Part shown: in pieces, positions 5,284-11,294 of the stretch | How positions within the stretch are numbered: the stretch's first letter is position 1 | Layout of the letters: each line of letters begins with the position of its first letter | Assembly (NCBI GenBank): GCA_036620675.1 | Contig: JAZHEE010000047.1 | Source: Jejubacter sp036620675 | GTDB lineage: Bacteria; Pseudomonadota; Gammaproteobacteria; Enterobacterales; Enterobacteriaceae | DNA: 25,787 nucleotides | Strand: one strand, 5' to 3' | The notes under the pieces: model-generated | Database searches by the model: none | The model's input: only the letters and a program-made list of their open reading frames with translations | What the model was told of the DNA's origin: nothing | Translations under genes and position numbers: made by a program

Positions 5284-5326
5284 AATCAACGGCCAAACCG
5301 GCTGCAGGAAACTGGTTTGCTGGCAA
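5273..5326. repeat. 54-bp promoter-proximal repeat, copy 2
   Basis: Ends are TTGCTGGCAA on both sides, as in copy 1 at 4101-4154, with a diverged centre. It sits 58 bp before the 77-aa start codon and lies in the gap after the 135-aa gene. Confidence 0.65.
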
Positions 5327-5366
5327 GAAAGGAAAGCAGGGGCATCCCTGCTTTATGTAACAGAAA

Positions 5367-5774
5367 TCAGGCACTGCCCCATGAGCCATGTTTCAGGCAT
5401 TGCTGGTAAAAGACACTTAGAAGTTCTTGCTCTGTTGGCGGTGCTTCACCAGAAATTCCAATTCTGGCCGGGATAAAGACGTTTTCGTCTTTCCCTGCCA
5501 GTGGCCGCAACTCATCAGACTGGCGCATAACGTTATCCAGCGCTTTTGCCAGTTCCGCGCCATCGCTGGCCGCAATACTGGTAAGAACGGCCATTCCACC
5601 TTTAATCTCGCGACGGGAGCCTTTTTTCTTAGCGATACACACAACAAATAGTTGTATTTCTGGTTGCAACCATGCCTGCTGAACAAAGCCGTCCTGATAG
5701 TGCACTTCATAATGTGTGATTTTGCTGAGATCTGCACCTGTCTTGAAATACATTAATGGTAATGTCAGACTCAA
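5367..5774 (-). CDS. Hypothetical protein, 135 aa
   Basis: No family recognised. It is a soluble protein without signal peptide or membrane helix. The first half is beta-like (HYEVHYQDGFVQQAWLQPE, then IQLFVVCIAKKKGS), the middle is helical (DGAELAKALDNVMRQSDEL), and the C terminus ends with QELLSVFYQQCLKHGS. The likely start is TTG at 5774 because GGAGG lies five bases upstream; an ATG at 5779 in another frame closes after two codons, and an in-frame ATG at 5753 is the alternative. It is separated from hns upstream by a strong terminator and so begins a new transcription unit leading into the 77-aa/SprT cluster. Confidence 0.6.
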   Translation of the reverse strand: MSLTLPLMYFKTGADLSKITHYEVHYQDGFVQQAWLQPEIQLFVVCIAKKKGSRREIKGGMAVLTSIAASDGAELAKALDNVMRQSDELRPLAGKDENVFIPARIGISGEAPPTEQELLSVFYQQCLKHGSWGSA

Positions 5775-5792
5775 AACATCCTCCTTTTATCT

Positions 5793-5824
5793 AAAAAAAA
5801 GCCTCCGGCGTAAACCAGAGGCTT
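5793..5824 (-). terminator. Terminator after hns
   Basis: On the minus strand AAGCCTC (5824-5818) pairs with GAGGCTT (5805-5799) around a 12-nt loop and is followed by a run of eight T (complement of 5793-5800). It lies seven bases after the hns stop codon and closes the topB-hns unit. Confidence 0.85.
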
Positions 5825-5830
5825 ATTACA

Positions 5831-6286
5831 TTACTGTTCGTCACCAGCAGAGCTGGAAGCGTCTTTTTTGATGAGAAACTCATCAAGAGAACGGCCAGCT
5901 TTTAATGCTTCGTCGATTGGTTTTGGTGTCCGGCCACGGCCAGACCAGTATTTCGTTTCGCCGTTTTCATCAAACTGATATTTAGGCGGCGCTTTTGGCA
6001 ACGTCTTTTTCCGTGTTTTTGGCGAATCTTCGGACAGGCCAAGCAGTTCTTCCGGTGAAAAACCTTCTCCGGCGATCAGCTGGAGCAGTTCCTGACGCTT
6101 TCTTTCGCGTTCAGCGCGTTCTGCTGCCTCACGCTCTGCTTCTTCACGGCGTTCTTCGATCACGGCGTTAAGCTTTTCCTGCATTTCCAGCAGTTGCTCA
6201 AAGCTGGTTTCTCGCGCAAAAACACGAACAGAGCGAATATTCAGGAGTAGCTTTCGTGTTGCGTCAAACGTTTCATTTTCACTCAT
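5831..6286 (-). CDS. hns: H-NS-like nucleoid protein, 151 aa
   Basis: Plasmid H-NS paralogue. Residues 1-75 form the oligomerisation region with a long charged coiled coil (EKLNAVIEERREEAEREAAERAE), a linker follows, and residues ~103-130 carry the DNA-binding domain with YWSGRGRTPKPI at 113-124, where GRGR replaces the QGR loop of chromosomal H-NS and should bind AT-rich minor groove. It is longer than E. coli H-NS (137 aa), mostly through a C-terminal tail ending KKDASSSAGDEQ. The ATG at 6286 has AAGGA eight bases upstream; a TTG just before it is less likely. It starts 11 bp after topB. Plasmid H-NS proteins typically mask plasmid AT-rich DNA and reduce fitness cost. Confidence 0.9.
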   Translation of the reverse strand: MSENETFDATRKLLLNIRSVRVFARETSFEQLLEMQEKLNAVIEERREEAEREAAERAERERKRQELLQLIAGEGFSPEELLGLSEDSPKTRKKTLPKAPPKYQFDENGETKYWSGRGRTPKPIDEALKAGRSLDEFLIKKDASSSAGDEQ

Positions 6287-6297
6287 CAAGTTAATCC

Positions 6298-8622
6298 TTA
6301 TTTTTTACTGGATTCAAAACCAAGTTTACCCATAGCTTTATCCTGCAAAACAATTTTAGCGTCAAACTTTTCCCCATTTTTTTTGGTAAAGCCTTTAATC
6401 TCCCCGGTTTTACCCGTTTTGATTAATTTTTCCACCTGATTTTGTGTCAGTTTTTTACCCGCTATTTCAGCCCAGATTTTAAACTCGCACCCGGAACAGA
6501 AAAAGCCTTTTGGCCGGATAATAATTTCTTTACTGCATGAAGGGCAGGGGGCTTCGAGCCGGGACATGGAACCTTCTGATCTGGATTTTGCTTCCATATC
6601 CGGTTTGCCGTCTTTATCCGGGAATGTTGTCTTGCATTCAGGGTAGCAGGAGCACCCCCAGAAAAAGCCATTTTGCCCCTTACGTTTACGCAGGAAACCG
6701 TTGTTACAGGCCGGGCAGGGCGTGGCATTTGAAGAAATCGAAATTCCGTTCCTGTCCAGCTCGTCGATTAACCCCTGGACATATTCATCATTTTCCTTAA
6801 TAAACTCCTCAACCGTCAGCTCTCCGGCTTTGATCTGAGACTGCTTTTCAGCCCACAGAGCGGAGATATCCGGTTTAGTGATTTCAGGAGGCAGTGCAGC
6901 GCAAAACTCCTGGCCTTGTTTTGTGGTTTTCCATACCAGCTCCGAATACCCCTTTTCTTTTTCGATGGAGATAAGCCCGGTATTTGCCGCCAGTTTCTCA
7001 AGAATACCCGCGCGGGTGGCTTCCGTTCCGATACTGCCACGATCACTGCTGCCCTCGTCTTTCGCTTCCAGCGCTTTTCTGAGTGCCGGATCATCAATGA
7101 ATTTTGCCGCACTCGTCATGGCGGCCAGCAATGTTGACTCCGTGAAATAGCGAGGTGGTGTAGTCTTTTTCTTATCCACGTCTGCCGATTCACACAGCCC
7201 GCTGTCATTAAATTTCAGCAATGAAAGGTCAAAACCGTCCGTTCCGGCAACTTCATTTTCGTCCTCATCATCACTATCCTTACCCAGCGCTTCCCAGCCT
7301 TTTTGTACCAGAACGCTCTGTGTGGCCGTAAAGGTATCCCCCTTAATATCAAAGTGGATTTTCGTCTTGTTGCGAATCGCATCCGGGTAGAACAGCCCGA
7401 TAAAGTAGACGGATACCAGGTTATAAACGTTCCGCTCTTTTTCATTAAGCTGAATACCGGCTCCGCTTTTTGTCGTCGGGATGATGGCGTGGTGCGCCTC
7501 AATCTTACTGGCATTAAAGGCTTTGTGCTTCTGGTCTTTATCCATATCTGCGATCGCAGACGCCAGTTCGGGTACGGTGGCCGCTATCGCGGCAGCAATA
7601 TCTCCGGCCTGGTAATAATGCTCATCTGAAAGATAGCGATTGTCAGAACGTGGATAGGTCAGAAGCTTGTGAGTTTCATACAGCCCCTGCATCACATCGA
7701 GCGTATCTTTTGCAGAATAACCAAATCGCTTTGCGCATAGCTGCTGAAGCGTGGAAAGGTTAAGCGGCAGCGGAGGTTTGGTATTTTCCGGCTTTGTCGT
7801 CGCGATAGTAACAATAGCGTCCTTACCCGTAACCCGCCCGGCAATATGCGCGGCCTGAGCTTCGGAGATCAGCCGTTTTTTCTCGTCTATCTGATCGTCG
7901 TCTGTTGTCTGATATTTCGCCTTAATCTGATGCCCGTTCATCGACAGACTGGCGAATACATCGTAATAAAAACTTTCTGTGTGGTTCTGGTTCGCCAGCG
8001 TGCGCATGTTCACCAGGCCAAGAACGGCACTTTGTACCCGGCCAACGTTCAGAACGCCGTCATAGCCCTTCTCACGGCCTTTTAATGTACATCCCCGCGT
8101 CATGTTATAGCCAAAACCCTGATCGCACAGGGAACGCGCCAGGGCGCTTAACGTCATACCGCGAAATTTATCGTTAGGCTGCAAATTCGCCAGCGATTTT
8201 TGCACTGGCGCAAGGTTGAGGTCGGCAACAAGCAGCCGCTGGACGGGTTTCTTGTTACCGGCATAACCTAAAATCTCATCGACCAGCAAACATCCTTCAT
8301 CATCGGGGTCGCCAGAATGAACGATGCTGTCGGCTTTATCGATAAGAGACAAAATGATGCGGGTCTGTGCTTCGGATTCTGGCTTGATTTTATATTTTGG
8401 AGGATAAACCGATTTAATGGGTAAATCACTGAAACGCCAGTTTGAATACTTCTCGTCGTAATCCTGCGGGTCGTAAAGTTCCAGCATATGACCATAACAC
8501 CAGGTAACAACATCAGAACCGTGTTCAAAATAGCCGTTTTTCTTTTCCGTATCTGGGTTACCACCCAGCCCTTCAAAAATGGCTTTTGCTAAAGAGGGTT
8601 TCTCTGCAATAAAAAGTCTCAT
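6298..8622 (-). CDS. topB: DNA topoisomerase III (type IA), 774 aa
   Basis: Relaxes and decatenates DNA by single-strand passage. It begins MRLFIAEKPSLAKAI, the TOPRIM domain with catalytic E7 and the acidic DPDDEG at 105-110. The active-site tyrosine is Y323 in LLTYPRSDNRY, near the Y328 of E. coli TopB. The C-terminal ~130 residues add two zinc-ribbon units (CPACNNGFL...CSCYPEC and CPSCSKEII...CSGCEFKIW), as in plasmid-borne and larger TopB proteins. The ATG at 8622 follows AGGAG with eight bases between; the longer open frame upstream overlaps another gene. It lies in a unit with the 211-aa and 53-aa proteins and hns. On conjugative plasmids TopB is thought to help resolve replication and transfer intermediates. 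Confidence 0.93.
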   Translation of the reverse strand: MRLFIAEKPSLAKAIFEGLGGNPDTEKKNGYFEHGSDVVTWCYGHMLELYDPQDYDEKYSNWRFSDLPIKSVYPPKYKIKPESEAQTRIILSLIDKADSIVHSGDPDDEGCLLVDEILGYAGNKKPVQRLLVADLNLAPVQKSLANLQPNDKFRGMTLSALARSLCDQGFGYNMTRGCTLKGREKGYDGVLNVGRVQSAVLGLVNMRTLANQNHTESFYYDVFASLSMNGHQIKAKYQTTDDDQIDEKKRLISEAQAAHIAGRVTGKDAIVTIATTKPENTKPPLPLNLSTLQQLCAKRFGYSAKDTLDVMQGLYETHKLLTYPRSDNRYLSDEHYYQAGDIAAAIAATVPELASAIADMDKDQKHKAFNASKIEAHHAIIPTTKSGAGIQLNEKERNVYNLVSVYFIGLFYPDAIRNKTKIHFDIKGDTFTATQSVLVQKGWEALGKDSDDEDENEVAGTDGFDLSLLKFNDSGLCESADVDKKKTTPPRYFTESTLLAAMTSAAKFIDDPALRKALEAKDEGSSDRGSIGTEATRAGILEKLAANTGLISIEKEKGYSELVWKTTKQGQEFCAALPPEITKPDISALWAEKQSQIKAGELTVEEFIKENDEYVQGLIDELDRNGISISSNATPCPACNNGFLRKRKGQNGFFWGCSCYPECKTTFPDKDGKPDMEAKSRSEGSMSRLEAPCPSCSKEIIIRPKGFFCSGCEFKIWAEIAGKKLTQNQVEKLIKTGKTGEIKGFTKKNGEKFDAKIVLQDKAMGKLGFESSKK

Positions 8623-8623
8623 G

Positions 8624-8785
8624 TTAATCGCTCCTGTTACTGCAATAGTTTTGTACCAGAGACTGAATTTCTCCCGCCGCCGCGACAATAATTTCCTGTG
8701 CATTATCTTTGTCAAAAGCGTTTATCATTATTGATAGCTGGCGATTTACATCCTGTGCTAACGCAAAATCATCTTCATGTTCCAT
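8624..8785 (-). CDS. Hypothetical protein, 53 aa, between the 211-aa gene and topB
   Basis: An ATG at 8785 with GGAGG seven bases upstream opens a 53-codon frame beginning MEHEDDFALAQDVNRQLSIM and ending SNRSD. It starts two bases after the upstream stop and ends one base before the topB ATG, so it fits the gap exactly and is surely translated as part of the operon. The protein is acidic at its N terminus, probably all helix, without membrane segment or metal motif. Function unknown; the position suggests a small partner or expression coupler for TopB. Confidence 0.75.
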   Translation of the reverse strand: MEHEDDFALAQDVNRQLSIMINAFDKDNAQEIIVAAAGEIQSLVQNYCSNRSD

Positions 8786-8787
8786 TT

Positions 8788-9423
8788 TTAATCCTCCAAC
8801 TGAAGTGCGCCAGTAGCAAAGGCAGCTTCAACAATTGCTGAAAGTTGATGAGTTGGCATATAATCTTTGTAATTTATCCATACTCGTTTGATTTTCCCAT
8901 CCACTTCTACCGCACGCTGTCTCCTTTCATTACAATCACTATCCAGCCATACGCCATTGAATAAAGGAAAGCTGTTATTCTTAAAATAAATCTTTTTATC
9001 TTCATCAGACATGCAGTTGAGCATATGAGCGAGATAACGACATACAAGCGCGAAACTTCTTACCTCATGGCCTTTGTCGTCAAACTCTATAATACCTCCT
9101 TTGCTTATCCTGAATTCTCCAAAGGTCATAACATGCGCACGTTCTGGTTTTGTCGGGAATGTCCATGTACCGTAAAAAGAGTAAATCCCACGTTCTTTTT
9201 CTATCCACGCCTCCGCAACGAAACAAGCCTCGCTACCATCCAGACAAGCTGAATAGCGCGGAGGTACACAAAACGAATCACTGTCATGAGAAACAGGTTG
9301 CGTGTATTTTCCAAGAATAAAAGTGTCACCGACTTTCATATCCCTGATTGAACGCTGAAACCATAGCGGCATACGGCAGTAACGCATAAAATCATAAACC
9401 GTCTTTATTGAACTCATTTTCAT
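8788..9423 (-). CDS. Hypothetical protein, 211 aa
   Basis: Not recognised. From MKMSSIKTVYDFMRYCRMP it continues with a strand-rich central region (VGDTFILGKYTQPV, SACLDGSEACFVAEAWIE, GIYSFYGTWTFP, HVMTFGEFRISKGGIIEFDD) and a helical C-terminal part ending with HQLSAIVEAAFATGALQLED. No signal peptide, membrane segment or catalytic motif is obvious; six cysteines are scattered. The start at 9423 is chosen because AAAGGAG lies six bases upstream; an earlier in-frame start at 9462 has no ribosome site. It opens the unit that continues through the 53-aa gene, topB and hns, so its work is probably tied to plasmid DNA maintenance. Confidence 0.65.
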   Translation of the reverse strand: MKMSSIKTVYDFMRYCRMPLWFQRSIRDMKVGDTFILGKYTQPVSHDSDSFCVPPRYSACLDGSEACFVAEAWIEKERGIYSFYGTWTFPTKPERAHVMTFGEFRISKGGIIEFDDKGHEVRSFALVCRYLAHMLNCMSDEDKKIYFKNNSFPLFNGVWLDSDCNERRQRAVEVDGKIKRVWINYKDYMPTHQLSAIVEAAFATGALQLED

Positions 9424-9511
9424 TATTGGCTCCTTTACCAGCCATACGGATAACCGTGACACAGCCTGACATTTATTTCAGGATGTGGAGGGGTTGGACA
9501 AGCGAAGCGCG

Positions 9512-9985
9512 TCAGTTTTGTTTATGACGCCACTCCCACGGTGGAACAGGATTAGAATCAGCCCACAGGCCGCGCTTCTGTGTTTGTGCTTCCCGTTGCA
9601 GAGCCGGTAATGAGTTATCCGTGTTGTACTTGTCATAAACCCATGCAGCCCCTTTTAGCACTTGCTGGCGGTTAGCCTCAGTGCCGTTCGCTGTCACCAC
9701 TCGCCCCAGAACTCGCCCGTAGTGATCTGTTTGCGTATAAGAGACGGTAACGGATTGTCCTGCGAGCATGGCTTTAAGTTGATTTGTTGACCAGCGTCCA
9801 AAAGGTTGTTTCTTTTCCGGGGCATCGATATTCAGGAGACGAACCCTGACAGGTTGTTGCTCCTGCAATACTTCAATGGTGTCACCATCAAGTACACGAA
9901 TAACCTTCCCCTGAATCTGAGCAGCACACAATGTAGCTGGCAACAGGGCAACAGCAAAGGAAAGAGCATTAAGAAAATGTCTCAT
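9512..9985 (-). CDS. Exported thermonuclease-family (SNase) protein, 157 aa
   Basis: Staphylococcal-nuclease-type endonuclease. The N terminus (MRHFLNALSFAVALLPATLCA) is a signal peptide with cleavage expected near residue 22, so the enzyme acts in the periplasm or outside. The SNase domain shows VIRVLDGDTIEV, VRLLNIDAPE (the arginine and glutamate matching the catalytic R35 and E43), HYGRVLGRV (matching R87) and GAAWVYDKY. The ATG at 9985 overlaps the stop of the upstream gene as ATGA with GGGAGG upstream. ParB of RK2 is a plasmid relative of this type. Sitting at the end of the secretion operon, it may process DNA or protect against incoming DNA; that role is inferred. Confidence 0.88.
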   Translation of the reverse strand: MRHFLNALSFAVALLPATLCAAQIQGKVIRVLDGDTIEVLQEQQPVRVRLLNIDAPEKKQPFGRWSTNQLKAMLAGQSVTVSYTQTDHYGRVLGRVVTANGTEANRQQVLKGAAWVYDKYNTDNSLPALQREAQTQKRGLWADSNPVPPWEWRHKQN

Positions 9986-10317
9986 TGCTTTCTTCCCTCC
10001 CATATTGCTGAGAGTCGTTTAAAAATGGATAAAACGACAATTAAAGCCACTGCGATAACAGCCAGTGAAGGAAGTACATAGCTGTATAACTCAACCATGA
10101 AATTAATAAACTCCATGAGCGATTGCGGCTTTAAGGAAGCATCCCACAAAGCGATAACAACACGATAAAGCCCATAGACAATTGCCGGAAACCAGACCAT
10201 AAACAGCAGTAGCTCAGTCAGTACTGAGGAAACCGTTTTAATGTTACTGATAAAAATCAATCCGACACCACGTGCTCCGATAGTTTCTGACTTAGTAATA
10301 GTATTATCCACCGTCAT
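9982..10317 (-). CDS. Small two-pass membrane protein, 111 aa
   Basis: A polar N terminus (MTVDNTITKSETIGARG) is followed by a hydrophobic stretch at about residues 33-57 (TELLLFMVWFPAIVYGLYRVVIALW) and a second near 80-98 (YVLPSLAVIAVALIVVLSIF), then a basic tail (KRLSAIWEGRKQ). The ATG overlaps the upstream stop by ATGA and its own stop overlaps the nuclease ATG in the same manner, so three genes are translationally linked. No family recognised. It could anchor or assist secretion-channel components, or belong with the VirB4-like fragment upstream. Confidence 0.7.
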   Translation of the reverse strand: MTVDNTITKSETIGARGVGLIFISNIKTVSSVLTELLLFMVWFPAIVYGLYRVVIALWDASLKPQSLMEFINFMVELYSYVLPSLAVIAVALIVVLSIFKRLSAIWEGRKQ

Positions 10318-10511
10318 TCTCCTTCTTCACTTTGTTGGTCATCACCCCTGAGAAAAATACAAACAGTACAGTTTTCAACAATCCCTTTCGCCGTATCATC
10401 ACTTATATTCCTCAGTCCTGTTAAATCCTGAGTAACCGTTATTACATTAACATTTTGATGTTTTATTCCTGAAATAAACTTATCCATAACTAACGCCCTT
10501 CGGTTGTTCAA
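10314..10511 (-). CDS. Short VirB4/TraC-like ATPase C-terminal fragment, 65 aa
   Basis: The sequence FISGIKHQNVNVITVTQDLTGL, then a segment ending AKGIVENCTVCIFLRGDDQQ, resembles the part of VirB4/TraC-type conjugation ATPases after Walker B, where a 'xxGSVITVTQdl..l' strand is followed by 'I.EN....LL+'. There is no Walker A, Walker B or N-terminal domain, so it cannot be an ATPase on its own. Two starts are possible: TTG at 10511 and ATG at 10487; neither has a strong ribosome site. Its stop overlaps the next ATG (ATGA), so the frame is still coupled. It is either a decayed remnant or a retained small accessory domain. The homology is read by eye only. Confidence 0.45.
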   Translation of the reverse strand: MNNRRALVMDKFISGIKHQNVNVITVTQDLTGLRNISDDTAKGIVENCTVCIFLRGDDQQSEEGE

Positions 10512-10513
10512 CC

Positions 10514-10548
10514 CCGCAAATCCCAGATTAAAAATCTGAAATTTGCGG
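10514..10548 (-). other. Intercistronic hairpin
   Basis: CCGCAAAT and ATTTGCGG pair over eight bases, then after a two-base internal mismatch CAGATT pairs with AATCTG around a short loop. There is no T-run after it, so it is not a clear terminator; it is better read as an mRNA stabiliser or processing site separating the trbM-like message from the downstream genes. Confidence 0.5.
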
Positions 10549-10555
10549 CGTTCTG

Positions 10556-10894
10556 TTATTCCTGAAATGAACGACCATATCTCGCGATAACGGCCTCAAT
10601 ATTGTTTTCGTTCTCTACAGCGCCTTCACATTGCATCAAAATGCTTTGCCTGAGTCGCGCCGTAGCTTCGGGATTATAGTAGGGGGTGAATACACGCACG
10701 TTAAAGAAACGCTGATTAACGGGCTGGCAGGCTGTCTGTGTATCCCCCTGTAGTTTTCCTGTCATGCATGTCATTAACTGACAGGTATCACCAACCTGAT
10801 TTAATCCATCAGTATGATTATGTCTTTTTGCTAAGACGGGTGCTGTCAATGCGGCGAGAGTGAGCGGTACGATAATCAAATTGCGAACATTCAT
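10556..10894 (-). CDS. TrbM/KikA-like secreted protein, 112 aa
   Basis: Starts MNVRNLIIVPLTLAALTAPVLA, a cleavable signal peptide, so the mature ~90-aa protein is periplasmic. The mature part has the cysteine pattern GDTCQLMTCMTGKL, TACQPVNQRFFNVRVFTPYYNP and LMQC that marks the TrbM/KikA family of conjugation-associated proteins (relatives are known from RP4 and pKM101). The cysteines probably form two disulfides. The start at 10894 is favoured by AAAGGAT upstream and by the signal peptide; a longer open frame extends to 10948. It begins four bases after the Cag12-like gene. The exact function of the family is unknown, but it is linked with mating. Confidence 0.72.
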   Translation of the reverse strand: MNVRNLIIVPLTLAALTAPVLAKRHNHTDGLNQVGDTCQLMTCMTGKLQGDTQTACQPVNQRFFNVRVFTPYYNPEATARLRQSILMQCEGAVENENNIEAVIARYGRSFQE

Positions 10895-10898
10895 AGTG

Positions 10899-11294
10899 TC
10901 ATCCTTTCTGTAGAAAGATATTAATGGATTTAAAACCGAACCCATCATTTTTATATCTGTACTGGATTACTCCATATGCACCGTTAGACCTGAGCCAGTT
11001 TTTTGTAGTAAAGAAATCTTCACCTTTGCCACTTTCAATAATAATGGTATCTGAATGTGCGACAGCATAGAAAACAGCATCATCATAAAGGCGGTTTTCA
11101 GGCCTGAAATCATGGATAACTTTAACCCATGATAATTTAACCTTATCTGATTTAATAACTGAATATGTCGGTTGCCAGTCCATTAGTTGTGTATTTACCG
11201 TTTCGGGATTCTGTTTCCAGTCAACCTGTGGCGGTTCTGGCGGAGAGGAACAGGCAGAGAGAAAAAGGACACTGACCATTAACATTTTTTTCAT
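10899..11294 (-). CDS. Cag12-like conjugation lipoprotein, 131 aa
   Basis: MKKMLMVSVLFLSAC is a lipoprotein signal with lipobox LSAC, C15 being the lipidated residue; SSPPEPPQ follows, a proline-rich tether, and no Asp at +2, so outer-membrane sorting is expected. The rest is a compact mixed domain (FRPENRLYDDAVFYAV, TIIIESGKGEDFFTTKNWL, GVIQYRYKNDGFGF). This arrangement matches the Cag12 family found next to VirD4 in IncX-like plasmids, as far as I can judge without a search. The ATG overlaps the virD4 stop (ATGA) with AGAGG upstream, so it is coupled to the coupling protein. Role probably in pilus or channel assembly. Confidence 0.68.
   Translation of the reverse strand: MKKMLMVSVLFLSACSSPPEPPQVDWKQNPETVNTQLMDWQPTYSVIKSDKVKLSWVKVIHDFRPENRLYDDAVFYAVAHSDTIIIESGKGEDFFTTKNWLRSNGAYGVIQYRYKNDGFGFKSINIFLQKG

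Noticed and set aside
9463..9511. oriT nic site (CATCCTG on the minus strand near 9480)
   Set aside because: The word resembles the MOBP nic consensus but is 15 kb from the relaxase genes, in an 88-bp gap without flanking inverted repeats; likely chance.
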